This document shows, piece by piece, positions 17,874 through 30,900 of a stretch of 64,000 nucleotides of DNA (the stretch's first letter is position 1; the number at the start of each line of letters is the position of its first letter). The notes below the pieces were generated by a model that saw only the letters and a list, made by a program, of their open reading frames with translations, ran no database searches and was not told the origin of the DNA. This stretch comes from Paragyromitra xinjiangensis (Eukaryota > Ascomycota > Pezizomycetes > Pezizales > Discinaceae): positions 1,178,001 through 1,242,000 of the forward strand of contig JBCAMK010000013.1 in the NCBI GenBank assembly GCA_038503065.1, given 5' to 3'. The translations under genes were made by a program, and so were the position numbers.

Positions 17874-18998
17874 TGCACCGAAAGGATTAATGCCACGCGA
17901 TTGTCGACACTACCACTAAAGCCATACTCTTTTAAAATTCTCGGCTTCTACACTTTAATAGCCCTCCACTCAAACTGTTCTTTACGTTCGACAACTCTTA
18001 ATGTGAGTACCTAAATCTTGCTCAAGTTCATTATATATATCAGCAGCTAAAACATTATATCTAGTGCTAATAATTCTGGACGAAGCGAGGGCTTGAGAGG
18101 AAGTAATTTTTTGTTCGAGTTATTTGTTTCTAGTGTGGTTGTATATTGCTATTTCGTCTATTTCCTTCCTCCACCCCCTTTCCTTTCTAAAAGCCATTTG
18201 GGCACTGTACCAGTACATGTATCTACGCTTACCAGAAAATTGCGAGTTGAGAATGTACCTCTTCACGTTACATTCCCCCTTCGTCTTTTTCGCTCCCAAA
18301 CCTGGGAGCTCTCACTATACTCAGACTCCCTTCTCTTCTCTTCTCTTCCGTTATGAGTAACAGAGAACCCCGCAAATCACCAGCATGTGTTCATTATTTT
18401 ACTTCTCCATAATTATGATGAGTATTAATTGGACCGTCTGTAGTTTAGAGATACGTGAGCTACTCGTAAATCATAGTTAATATTCACTAGGTACTCGCCG
18501 AGGTGGCCGCACAAAGAGATGCCAAAGCATACACTGATACCCCATGGAAAAGAAAAGCAAAAAGGTTGTAAATACTAATCTCAGGTACCCAAGGGGCTAA
18601 TGGGAAGGATCGTGGAGCTATTCAATAACCGAGTGATATGTCATGAAGCACACGTCTGCCAGCTCAAAACATTCCTCGTCCAGAGTCAAAGACACTGGTA
18701 GGTAAGGGCACAGATGAGTAACGATACGATTTAGGGTCTGACTATTAATTATATGGCTATTCTAGCGAGCGAAACAAGTACACCACCATCCCTCAAACTA
18801 GATAAGGTATATGCATACAAGCTCTTTCAGGTAAGAATGCACTGCACCACGCGAATCTGCGTCGGCAATCCAACCAACCGCAATCCCACAAAATGAAGAA
18901 ACCCCAATATAACCTTGAAAACTCCAAGAAAATATAGAATAGCACCCCCGGATAATTGTCACTCGACCTTAACTCGAAATATTATTAATAGCCATTGA
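17874..18998. other. intergenic, nothing recognised
   Basis: Lies between the orphan gene and the 3' end of rtc4. It contains a CT-rich stretch near 18320-18350. Two overlapping hydrophobic frames at 18093-18360 look like chance frames. Confidence 0.4.
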
Positions 18999-21398
18999 TT
19001 AATAGTCGTCATCATCATCGTTGTCGCGCCAAGCATCCAACAATCCCTTTTTCTTTTTCACCACCTCTGGCGTTTTTGCGTTGATATCGAACCATGGACC
19101 ATCCTCCTCGTCATAGATATCCTCCGTGAACTCATCCATGTTCAACTTCTCGCCAATCTCACGGCTCTCATCTAAGATAATTCGCGCTTTAGCCTCCCTC
19201 ACATTCATGTCTTCCATGATGAGCCGTACTCCAAGCTCTGGCACTAGCACGGTCTGGATAAAAGCTGCTACACCTCCCTGTGCGATTAGGCCATCCTGTT
19301 TTCCAGCATCGCCGACGAATGATGCGAGTCTCATGGTAATTTCATGCAGCCTATAACAATAGTAAGTAAATAGTATTCAAGCTACGTTGAATAGCGGAAA
19401 TCGGATGAAGTCTTACAGGATACCAGATCCTCTCGGTCCGTAGTAACCAGGATATTGGAGTTGGTGGTCTTTTCGTAGCAGAAGTGCTGCGTTTCCTCTT
19501 ATATCCTTTTGTTGCTTCGCAAAAGCCTCCCTAAATGGTGACGGCACTTTGTTCTTGATAATATCGACCAGGAATTGATGATGTTTTTCTACTCTCCTTT
19601 TAAGTCCTTTCCACTTTATTACAGGATAGCCCTTCTCCTCCCATTCCTTCTGGAGGTCTGTTGCCTTGTGATTATTGCAGATTTCAGTCCATTCCGCCAT
19701 CCGTATAGGCTGAAGCTCACCATCACCATCCTTCCATTTATCCAAGACCCCAGGCGGCAAAACCGCATCGCATAAGACACATACGTCGACTGCCTCGAGT
19801 TTCTTCTTCCGTTTTTTTCCCTGCTCGCGCAATTTAGTCTCTCTTAACTCAAGGCTGATATCGTCCATGTGCCGCACTTGACTGGAAGACGGAAACTGAG
19901 ACTCGAGGGTGGATGACTGTGATCCCCCAATCAAACCCTCTGCGTCATCTGAAGGTGAGGAAAACCCCACATCATCTCTGTACGATGGTTTCGGCGTAGA
20001 GAGATCAATAGTCCCCCCCTTAGGGTAGATCGAAGATGCTTTCCGCTTTTTGGATCCTATTTTAAGACCAGATTAGTGGAGAAGTGAGATATGGTAAACC
20101 AGAAGTTGTACCTCCTTTATCAGAACCGTTTTTAGCACTGGTAATCTCGTCGTCCGACTCATCTATATAGTTTGCTTGTATTTGTGATTCCGGCTCTTCT
20201 GCCTCGTAAGGTAAACCGTCTGAATAAACCGATCAGTTACCATCACACAATACCAATCGTGCCCATTAAAATCGTACATTTTTTTGCGAAGGGATCTACA
20301 AAGCCCATAGCCCCCATCTGTTCTATCTCTGCAGGAGGCCCGGGCCCCTTCCCAAGAAGTCCGTATTTCCCGCTAGGGTCTTGAAACACTTTAGACTGTG
20401 GCCTGAGCGAGCCTGCACCCATAACTATAAGAAATTAGCTCTTATCCAATAATAAACGAACTAAAATCGTACAATTAGTTCCATTCTGGCGCCCTGTTTC
20501 TTTAGGTGGGAGCGGATGCACCAGCAAAGGATTCCGAAAGGGTCGAGCCTGAGGTTGAACTTCTTCCTCAACTGGAATTGGATGAAGTTTTCTGGGATCT
20601 TTGAACTCTTTCTTAGTTTGTGTACTTCCAAATTTAGAAGTTGCCCGTTGAAGTTCATCTTTGCCTTCACTTTCGTCGTCTGAGTCTAAAGATCGCACTT
20701 CGAGCTTGATTTTGGAGTCCGGTCCTAAACTATCGTCAAAAACAGGTACACAGCACAGTCGGCATGGGCAAACACTGACGGGGCTGAGCAACCGATTTCT
20801 TCTTGTATGTTGCCCCCAGTTTCTTCTTCCCTGGTCCCTTGTCCCAGCTAGACCCCAGGGTTGGTCGGGCGCTATTAGTATCGAAACCGGCCCCACGAAT
20901 ATGTTGTGGATTTACTCGGGCTGAATTCCTCTCCCTCAGCAATCTCTGTGTTTCTTCATCGCGCTCCTTCGTTGATTTCCAATTTGTCGGGACGATATCC
21001 TCGGGCAACTTCGCCAGAGCTTTAGGTTTCGGCCTTGCTTGGGCTGGTACATCGAAGTCATCGATGTCGGCATATCCATCTTGGTCGTCCATTCCGTTGT
21101 TGTGGCTCGTTTCAGGAACTGGTATTCGACGACGGATACGAGCACCTCGTGGTGAGGTTGTAACAGATGGGGGATTAAAGCCTGATATTTCATCCTCCCC
21201 ACCTGACGAGCAGTCGTTCTTTGTTGAGGCCCCCTTGGCTCGGCTCGAAGCTCTGGTCGTTCGTTTGGTCGTTGGCCCTGCGACCTGGGACTCTGGGTCG
21301 TTGGAAGGGTTCCTGAACGTGGAAAGTAGTGTCTTTTGAGGGCCATTGTTGTACCTAAGCCCCGCCCTCCTTTCCCCACCACCATTAAGATTGTACAT
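18999..21398 (-). CDS. rtc4: Rtc4-like protein (restriction of telomere capping 4)
   Basis: The C-terminal half carries the RTC4 domain: VCVLCDAVLPPGVL, EWTEICNNHKATDLQKEWEE, PSPFREAFAKQQKD, LQYPGYYGPRGSGI, then AFIQTVLVPELGVRLIMEDM and ARIILDESREIGEKLN, ending in an aspartate tract. In yeast, Rtc4 was identified through effects on telomere capping; molecular function is unclear. The N-terminal part (from MYNLNGGGERR at 21398) is long and low in complexity, basic/Ser-rich with KKKLGATYKKK, and is split by several short introns (near 20740, 20430, 20220-20280, 20110). The conserved part lies in 19970-18999 with one intron at about 19340-19410. The start is uncertain because an in-frame ATG also occurs at 21461. 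Confidence 0.85.
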
Positions 21399-21743
21399 AA
21401 TTGCTCCTATGAGGAGTACCTGGTAAACAAAGGAAAAATCACGATCCGTACTAATAATCACCAGAATGGACGACGTGCGTGGGCGGCGATGTTACTCAGT
21501 CGACCCTGGCTTCGTTATCTAAAAACAAACGCGGCTCAAGAGACTCAAGAGGCGCTACTGCAGCGAACGCCGTGACTTTTCTTGGCGATGCTGTCTTTGC
21601 GGATCTTGCAAGGAACAAATTATGGAGAATGATATGCAACACCTTGGCTATTTATTTATTTATTCGGCAAACTCTCACTGAGTCAAAATTCCTTTCCAAA
21701 CCATTCAAATCCTTCCCTTGACAAACTTCCTTACGCTATTTAA

Positions 21744-22487
21744 CTAATTGATCTGTCTATACCTGAGGCCATAATAGAAGAGCCCATAAGTGGCCTGTGG
21801 CTCTAATCAGATCTGGAACAAATTCTAAGGCATTGGGAAAACTTACCAGAACGCTCAATCCCTTAACGATGGAAGCTTTTAGTTAGTTTGCTTATCTTCA
21901 AGCAGCACAAAGAATCTGCAAAACTCACAATGGGAAGCGGCTTGCCCGTCTATCGTGATAAGAGACATTAGCTATCACATCCCATATACCAAACTCAGTA
22001 TAACTCACCTTGATAGCCCTCGGAATGCTAGAAGTTGCCAAGATAGCAGAAGCGAGCAAGGCAATCTACATCAACACAACAGATCCACTTGTTAGGTACA
22101 ATTTTACAACTGTAGGCATATTATGATACCTCAATTCCATGCGGCTGCCCGTTCCTGATACGAAGTCCACCGTAGCCATAGAGGGCACCAACACCCAAAC
22201 CGGCAACTTTATCGGGTTAGCAACCTCTCGCACGAAGCCCACCAGCAAAGTTAGAAAAATTACCGATAGAAGGAACAGATCCTTGGCGACTGTTTGTAAC
22301 GGTCAGCTAAAACTCATCGATAGAATGTTTGTATCTTTGAACCGGTTTCTCATACATATATCCCATCGTTCCACCGAAAGCGCACAGAACGCCAAGAATG
22401 AGAGCAGGAAGATCAGCCTAGCCATTTACTACGTCAATAAATGCTTGGCTAGAGGGAGCAAAGCACGGAGCGATTTTTCAGTACCAT
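21744..22487 (-). CDS. TMEM14 / UPF0136 family small membrane protein (103 aa)
   Basis: Eight exons assembled from the family pattern: 22487-22485, 22417-22356, 22289-22264, 22206-22130, 22065-22009, 21949-21929, 21861-21847 and 21794-21744. They total 312 nt and every junction is GT-AG and in frame. The protein begins MADLPALILGVLCAFGG, then GYIRQGSVPSIVAGLGVGA, LYGYGGLRIRNGQPHGIE, LLASAILATSSIPRAIK, TGKPLPIGLSVLATYG. This is the four-helix TMEM14 pattern with its glycine-rich helices and SxxPRAIKTGKP loop. Animal TMEM14 proteins act in mitochondrial inner-membrane transport (TMEM14C in haem synthesis); the fungal role is not established. The gene is divergent from ost2, with 225 bp between start codons. 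Confidence 0.88.
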
Positions 22488-22712
22488 TATCAATGATGTT
22501 TCAAAGGGTATGTGTTTGATATGAGTGATTGCGCGTGAGGTTGTGGGGTGCTAGTGAGTCGGGATGTTGAACCGAGAGAAGCTCCCCCCAAGTTGCAACG
22601 CGGCTTCATGACAACGTCGCCTGTACCACTCTCTTACCACCCGATCCTCACCAGCTCCGGCGAAACCACAACACCAAGCTTTCAGAATCGCAACTGATCC
22701 CTAATTCTCATA
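22488..22712. promoter_or_regulatory. shared divergent promoter, TMEM14 gene / ost2
   Basis: The two start codons face away from each other across 225 bp, so this interval must hold both promoters and 5' leaders. No specific factor site is claimed. Confidence 0.6.
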
Positions 22713-23387
22713 ATGGCGCCCAAGAAGAATGCCTCGACGGTCACTACACCTGTCGTCCCCGTCACACCCGCCCCAACAGTTTCTTCCACCCCTTCAAAAG
22801 CTCCATCTTCAAACAATCCATTCACCATCTTCGGTCGTGTGTGGCAGAACTATCTCGAGTCCACGCCGCAGCGCACGAAATTAATCGATACTTTCTTGGG
22901 ATTCTTGGTTGTAGCTGGTGTATTGCAGTTTATATACTGCGTTATTGCCGGAAACTACGTATGCTTTTCTCCAGCTTCCTGCCACGAATACCTTATTTCC
23001 AAAGAATAATCGCCCAACAGAGCTCGGATTTCTTTGTGCTAACATTTACGATGAATAGCCTTTCAATGCATTCCTCGCCGGATTCTCTGCAACTGTCGGA
23101 CAGTTCGTATTGACAGGTAAAAAGCGCCATCAAATGTTCTTCGTGCGCGTAGAATATCAACTGTTACTGACCACTTTGCAGCTTCTCTACGTATACAATC
23201 CAACCCAGTAAATAAGGGCGAATTTTCCAGCGTCTCTCCCGAAAGGTTTGAACCCCTTCCTTTTCACCAGCCTATGCAGCTCAAAGGGAAGGAAATAACG
23301 CTTACGACTTTTTATAACAGGGCGTTCGCGGATTTCGTCTTCGGTAGCATCCTCCTACACCTTTTCTGCACCAATTTCATCAACTAA
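22713..23387 (+). CDS. ost2: oligosaccharyltransferase subunit Ost2 / Dad1
   Basis: Small ER membrane subunit of the oligosaccharyltransferase that transfers glycan to Asn-X-Ser/Thr sites. Exons 22713-22958, 23059-23116, 23182-23245 and 23321-23387 total 435 nt (144 aa). After a Pro/Thr-rich cytosolic leader come three hydrophobic helices: LIDTFLGFLVVAGVLQFIY, then PFNAFLAGFSATVGQFVLT, then the conserved C-terminal ERAFADFVFGSILLHLF ending NFIN. The LRIQ-N and ERAFADF motifs are diagnostic of DAD1. Length is slightly above animal DAD1 because of the N-terminal extension. Confidence 0.96.
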
Positions 23388-23699
23388 GAACGAGAATCAC
23401 GCGGAAATTTCTTTTTTTCGTTTGGTCACGTTTGTATTGTACGTCAGCGACATTTTCTGGTTCCGACGAGGGTGATGATATCAAAAAATTGTACTACACA
23501 GAGGAAATGGGAGACAACTTGGTTCACTTTCCTCGAAATTTTTAAAAGGGTCATTTGGGGTTTTTTTGGTGTCTCAATTAGAATAAAACTTATTTATCTA
23601 GGGTTGGGGGAAATAAATAGCCAAATATTGACAATGCTTCTAACAATATATACCATTCGTTCCAACAAAATATACATGAAAGATGCCATGAGTAGACCC

Positions 23700-25682
23700 T
23701 TAATTCAGCTTGAACACTTTACGAATCGCAGCTCCGAAGCGTTTGATAGCTTCAACCATGGCCGCAGACTGCAAATATGTCTTGTAAGTAAAGATAGTTC
23801 GGGGAAGGGAAAGAAAAGAAAAGAAGAAAATCTGACCTCGGCAGCGGCAAAAGTAGCCCTGAAGAATAAATCCTTATGCTCGATAGTACGATCCGCCAGG
23901 AACCAACTCCCTGGAGAAACCAGAACGTTTTCTGACACCGCTGTAAGGAATAATTCATCCTCAATAGACTTGATAGATCTGGTCTTGAACTCGGGATGCT
24001 TCTCGACTACGATCTTGATCCAATGGAACATGCCGGCTGCTGGTGGGGTCCAGCTAGCAATTTCTCTCGGGAGGTACTCCTCACATGCATGCAACAACAC
24101 GTCCCTTCGTTGCGTGTACTCCACCCTAAGGTTTATGAGCCAATCTAGATAGCCTCCGTGGCCCCACTCCTCGTCGAGCAACTTGTGAACTATCGCCTGG
24201 GAGAATCCAGATGGATTCTGGGCAGACACTTCATTGTGCCTGATCATTCGTTCGCAAATTTGCTCAGTAGCTGTGATCCATCCCATTCGGGATCCAGGTG
24301 CAAGCACCTTAGAGAAGGAATCCAAGCGAATGACACGTCCGTCAACATCCATACGGAGAAGAGAAGGCACCAAGGAACTGAGGAATTCGTCGTGATTTTT
24401 GGGGAGTGGTACGGGAGGGGCACCTCTTCCCACGTAAGGCTGCATTTGGAGGAAGTAGTATGGCTCGTCTTCAATGATTATCAAATCATGTTTCTGAGAA
24501 ACCCTGTATAAATCCTCTCTACGCTTCTTGCCCTGAGTTGCTCCCGTAGGGTTCTGGCCAGTCGGAACTGTGTAAAGCAAGAACGGTTTTCGGGCACCCC
24601 GAGCCTTCTCATCCCAATTCATGAGAAGCTCATCCAGCGCTTCGGGAATCATTCCTTCCGCGTCCATATCTACGCCAACCATTTTACAACCAAGTGGATG
24701 AGCAGTCTCCACGGCTGTTGCGAAAGTGTAAGTTTCGGAAATGACGTAATCGCCTCTATTCAGAAACATGCGGTACACCATCTCCAGAGAAGAAGTGCTC
24801 CCCACGCTTGCAACACATTGCCAGTCTTGATATGGAGGATTATGGACAATCTATATTTATCAGTGAGACACGCATACTGATTACCTAAAACACAAAAGAT
24901 ACCCACCTCGGTGTGTTCGGTCATCCAGCGCAGGATCTGCGCCGACCCTGTCCCTTGTCCATAATTGAGAGAGATTGCAAGATCAAAAGCAGATTTCCCT
25001 GTTTTGACATCATGCTTCCCAATGCGAACCACCTTTCCTGTCTCGGCTGTCTCGGCTTCTGAAAACTTGCCGATGGTAGGAATCTTCATTTCAATATACT
25101 CAAATGGAAAGTAGTCACTGGAAGGAAGACCACCACCAAGAGATATCATTCCTACAGAAAGCGGCATGAGTCATTGCCAATTACTTATCTGGGGCCTTAA
25201 AAAATCTTGTTCATACCAGGAGTTGCAAGGTATTTTGCTGCTTCTTTCAAGGACGAGCCTTGTCGACTGCTGCTCTCCTCAGTTAATCGGTCTATAGGAT
25301 TGAATAATTACCGTTATTATCGTCATTTCTTCCAGCCATTTGAGGCAACTAAGAGCGGTATGTTATGCTTTTTGGGCAATTGGACATATTACTCACAATC
25401 CCATTTTTTCCCTTTCGGCTTCCATTGAGTCTAGTTGGAAACGCAGTTAGCACCGAATGGATCAATTGAGTCGTCCAAAAGAGTGCAAAAAAAAACCTTG
25501 GACTTGAAAAGATCACTGCTAGTAGCAACAGCCACTCCTCCACTAAATGGGCCAGACTTTAACCTTCTGGCAGGGACACCGATGCAGGTAAGAGGGTCAG
25601 GAATCGTTATGGCGGAAGTATCACTAGTGGCATGAACACCAACATCTTCGTAACTCGGGAGGTCTCTGGACGGTGGAGGCAT
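23700..25682 (-). CDS. aro8: aromatic / 2-aminoadipate aminotransferase (Aro8-like)
   Basis: Pyridoxal-phosphate fold-type I aminotransferase acting in aromatic amino acid, lysine (2-aminoadipate) or kynurenine transamination. N-terminal exons from MPPPSRDLPSYEDVG lead to GMISLGGGLPSSDYFPFEY, the family signature. Then come YGQGTGSAQILRWM, VGSTSSLEMVYRMF, the YTVPTGQNPTGATQ cofactor segment, IIIEDEPYYFLQMQP and the Schiff-base lysine in RLDSFSKVLAPGSRMGW. The C-terminal part has ENVLVSPGSWF and, after a short intron near 23780-23835, ends MVEAIKRFGAAIRKVFKLN at 23700. Exons upstream of 25170 are short and their boundaries approximate. Substrate preference cannot be read from sequence. Confidence 0.92.
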
Positions 25683-27949
25683 TGTTGCAAAGTGATGGGA
25701 TGGCGAACTAGCAAAGAGATAAAGGAACAAGAAACCAAAGAAATTATGTGGAATTAGGGCTAGGTCTTCGGCTAGTGTCTACCTATCGAGAGAATTCCAC
25801 GATTGCAACAGCGAAGGGCAAAGAGGTTCTGGGGGGAATCAAGGATTAAATAGGGTGGGGAGCAAGGAGACGCAAACAGGAATGAGGAGAAATGCATCTC
25901 ATAATATACTAATACAGGCGTGATGCTAACTAAATAAGAACAAGTAGGTGGAGGAGTTATGGTGAACGGTGCCCAGCTAGCTAGTGCCGCCCAAGCTCTC
26001 GTGACTTTCAAGGTATTTCGAGTAGAAGGCCAGTAACGGTGGAGATCTGTGGAGATCTGATTCGTGGTGTGTAATTATTTATGCACCTCAGATGCCTCTG
26101 TTATCAACGGATGTCACTCACCCAGCAGCTCGGTTCCATGCGGCATTACGATCATCTATCCTCACTGGCGGGGCAAATAATCAACACTTCCCAGAATCGG
26201 CCCCATCAAGAAGATGTGGTGTCTGTCTTTCGCTTGAAATCCTGGGAAGCGTGCACTCCTGCATGACCGGAATTGGCCGACTCGACCCGACAAGCGGTAT
26301 TCGGAATAATTGCTTTCTTCTGGAAAGTCCAAGCAATCAACACATATCTTACACGCATGTACTATCATTGCTGTACTCTAATACGCTACATGTATGTACT
26401 CTATCTACATGCACTCGTATAACATACACTATTTCCGTGTCCGCGGTCCCGTGCTGTTAGGGCCCTTATGCAAGCGAGACTCGCCTCAGTTTGTGGTGAC
26501 AAGGTTCTCAATATCCCTTGTTAGTTCTGATAACAAAATACTCACCTTGCAGCATCCTGTGCGGCTGCTTCCAATTTTCAATACCACCACACTGGAACTA
26601 AGTAGATAAGCCAGTAAGGTACACACCTTAATTGCCCTATAATCTCATATATGACTTTTTAGACAGCTCATGAGTCAGACAAAATTAAAATTAATAAAAC
26701 GCAGGAACTTAAGAATATCTCCCACATGGCCGTAGTCACATCTCATCACTCGAAGATCACTTCATGCTATTTTTTAAAGATATATGTTTCCTCATAGAGC
26801 TCGATGTAGCTATTCCTTATTGCCTATAAGGCTCCCCAGCCTGCTCGCGGTTTCGACCTCCCGATAGGTTTCGGACCACCTGGTAAGCACTCAGGCTTGC
26901 AGAAATGCTTTGGGAAACCGGTGAAGCGTTTAGTGGAGCTCTTTCTATCGGTCCAATGACTATAGGGAGAGAGGCTCCCACCTCTAGCGATCAAACGAGA
27001 AAGCACGCGACCTTGATACTTATCCGCACAAGCTCATTCAAACATTATTTTTGTAGCGGGTTTATGCGAATAGCTGTCGAAATCGCTTACTTAATTACTT
27101 TCTCGGTCATAGGCGAAAGCTTTCTCTATGTAGGTGATCCGGCATAGTAACATAGAAGTATGGCGAAAAAAGTCAAGGGCTAAGGAGAGGGACAAACCTC
27201 TTGAAATACGTGTAAGCCCGTTCATTTCCACTCCATCTTAAGCTCATATATTTACCCGTAAGAACACGGCCGGGGCGTCGTGCCAAATACCCGAGTGAGA
27301 TGCTATGACCTCCATAGGGAGTTACTGGTTTGAAACTTACTAGTTTTTTCATATTACACCTAACAGACTTCGTGCTCTGGCTCCCTGGTACATTGTGGAT
27401 CTTTGCGGGGGATCTGGGCTTTCCCAGAAAGTTCTGACGCAGTGATCAGGCTATACTGGATAGCAGAGCGTAACAGTAACCAACAGTCCAAAGAATGGTC
27501 TAGAATAAGCACCTCCAGGTACCCTTAAACCGTTAGGTTACTATACGCAAGGTCAGATCACTGCGTTTTCCGAACACTACGAACCATTTTGAACCTGTAG
27601 ACAAAAAATTCCGGCAGGTCGTCTGAATTATTGAGTTGTCCAAACAGATACTAGTTGCCAATTATCCTCATCCCATACTCACGCAACCCCTCCAAGCCCT
27701 ACTACAGCTACATCCTCACTTTATAGTAACCAGATACTCCCCGAAAAGATAAATGCGCCCTTACCAATGAGTAATAAATAACCTAAGAATAGACAATAAT
27801 GAAAACAGAAGAACCTCATTTCCCACTTGTTGTACATCATTACCATTAACTAAGTAACACAAAAGAAACCCGGCTAAAACCCCTTCCAAAAAAAAAACAA
27901 CCAAACCAAGCTAAAGGAAAACGCACAATGCAAAACAAAAAACGCTAAT
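25683..27949. other. 2.3-kb gene-free interval
   Basis: Promoter side of aro8 and 3' side of kog1. No frame resembles a protein. It contains one possible short inverted-repeat element at about 27428-27577 (see findings); otherwise nothing recognised. Confidence 0.45.
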
Positions 27950-30900
27950 TTAAATCCCCCCTTTGGAATCACAGGCAAATAGACTAATGTGGTTATCTCC
28001 AGAACCCGAACAGGCAACCATCATCCGATGCGGATGGAACGCCAATCCCGTCACCGGGCTGGAGCGATTCTGGTAGAGAAAGCTGCTATACGGCTTTATC
28101 GTCGACAACGGTGTCTCGAATGATGGAGCGGTCGTATTCCATATTTTGACATCATGGTAAGTCGACCCACTATTCCTACTGTTAACTTCCACTCTTCAAG
28201 ATATTTTATCCAACCAATGAGTAAGGGGACATACGTTGCAATAACAGGAGCGTGTTCATGCACACCCAAACTCCTCATCCCTTTAGTATGCGCCGAGAAA
28301 CTTCTGATAGGCGATTCCATCCTGATATCCCAGAGCTTGACCTCTCCAGTTGCACTCCCGCTGACAAGCTCCCGCATCCCTCCCCGTTGCATGTGAACCT
28401 TGACGATCCATGATCTGTGATCTTTCCATGCCTTTACCATGCTATCCCTAGGTGCTAGACGCCGATCGTAGATCCGGATTGCGCCGTCGCCGAAACCTGC
28501 CACGAAAACGTTGCCAGCGACTTGCTCCGACGTTAAACTGGTAATACAAGATCCTGAGCGCGCAGGTATATCCTATAACGTAACACGTTAGTTTTGCTTC
28601 ACTAATATAAATCGGAACTAGGAGATAAACTTACGCTCATGCACATCTCCCTAGGTGCATCCCAAACCCTAATGACTTTCACGTCCCCACCAACCAGCAT
28701 AGTGCCTCTCCCTTGCTGCCACTCTGCGACCAGACCTGAGCTTCGCCTTGACGGCAACAGGTCCGTAAGTGCGCTCCAGCTAGATACTAGCTCTACATCC
28801 TCCCCACTTTCATAATTCCTATAAATCCTCACAACACCCTCCCCGCTCCCAGTCATCAGCAATGCAACGTCATCTTCGTTCAAGAACTTAATCTCAGTGA
28901 TCTTCGTCCCGGCCGGATTTCCGTTCGAGAAGTGATTGAGTTTGACACCCTTGTCCCAGTCCCATATTCTTCGCCAATATCAGCCATCTGCCGGGGAATC
29001 ACGGGGTAACAGACTACTTACGAAACTCCATCCTTATCGTCAACCGCAACGAGGTGACTCTCAAACTGGTGGAACAAAAGTCTCATAGGCTGACTCCCAT
29101 TATTGAAAAATCCTCTTACATGATCCCACCTAGAGGCTCCTGCCCGCTCCTTCTGAGGTTGTGTATCAATGATGATCCTATCATTCCGCGTCCGACGCCA
29201 TAACCGTTGGTTATAATCCACGCTCCCTGGCTCATCGGCCTCATTCGGCTTCATTTGCGGCTCCCGGAAGTACTGTGCATATTTAATTAGAATCGTTGAT
29301 ATAATTCCCCCCTGCTGTCATGCTGGGAAAAGACAAACCTCAATCGACCACTCCATAAATTGGCTTTTCAATGGAATAGAAGGCTTTTCAGCAATATCTC
29401 TGAGCTGGAAATTCCGGGGCATTGGTTGCCTAGCAGAGTGATATGTCGTAGATGAGTTCTGAGGGTCATTGGCATCTGGGGGCCGGTTCCACTCTGGACT
29501 CCTTTCTCCGACACCGTTCGACATATGTTTCGCCCCCTTAGGTGTAGATGGTGCTGAATGTGTTGGAGTATTTTCACCGCTTGTATACCCAAGGGCGAGA
29601 TTCTTCAAACTTGCAGCAATGCTTGCAGATCTGCGGAGAGAGCCTATAAAGTACCCTTCACGCTTATCGCTTAGTCCTGGGGATTCTGGCGGCTTATTAC
29701 TATCCTGCACCGAAGTTGTGGGTAAGGTAAGGCTGAAAACACGGAGACTAGCCCTTGAGATCTCATCGATAATCTCTTGTGCTTGACTTCCCAAAGAACT
29801 CTGCAAAAGCGCGAGATGAACGTAGTCGACCACAATTCCGGCAGACTGAGCAACCTCCGGGAACGGATCCACGGAAAACGTGAGAAGCGCTTGCCACACC
29901 GCACCGAAGATGGTATTCTCCGACACCCCCGAAATTGAATCCTTCTTCTTTGCTACTGCGCCATTCGCTCCCAATCCAGCCCCCCCCAGGGAACCGGGTC
30001 CGGAAGCTACCCTACTATGGTGCCGTTCAGTGCCCGTCCCCCCAGTCTTAGCCGCGTCAGTCATCCTTATCCCAGAGTAGTATTCCCTCTCTTGCATCAT
30101 TTGCTCAAACGCAGCAACCAAGAACTTGCTCTCGTTCCGCTTCACAAATGCACTCAAGAATATCACCAGCTCCTTCCTTACCATATTGCTCCCATCCGCA
30201 GTCATGATCAACAGTGCACCCGTAACGGTCTGTTCAATCTTCGCAACTTCCTTACTCATCTCTGGAATCCCGAGGAAGCTCGTAAGTGCATACAACACTG
30301 CTGCCCTGACCTCGGGAACATTATCTGTTGCTAGTTCACAGAGTCTCAACTGTGCATTCTCGCGAATACCTTGCCACTTTGCTTCAGGGAAATCGAACCA
30401 CAGCTGCGACAAACAGAGACAAGCCCATTGCCTCAAGAGAGGATTCTCATCTCCAAGATGGGCCAGGCACGCGCTCATCACGTTGGGAGGCATACAGACA
30501 ACTTGTCCTTGATGGAAGCCCCTACAAAACATTGCCAGGATGAAGGCGCACATAGCACGGTGCTCGCTGGCGTTCCCAACCGGGATACCGGAGGTTGGGC
30601 TAAGAATTTGGATAAAATAACTGTATCCGTTATCTTTCAGCAGATCCGCTTGGCATGAAGAGTCCACAGCCAAAATTCTAGCCCAAATGAAGACCATGAC
30701 AGGCTTCAACTCTTGCGCAGCCGATTGCAGCAACTTCAAGACATACGGGAAGATACCAATGCTCAGCGCCAAATTCACAGCCCAAGGCCCCAAATCAAGG
30801 AACTTGCTAAGGAGAATCAACGCTCGGAGACGATGAACCTGACTCAACAGAACCTGCAACACAATCGGCAGCTGATCGGGAGGTCTTTTGTCGACTGCAC

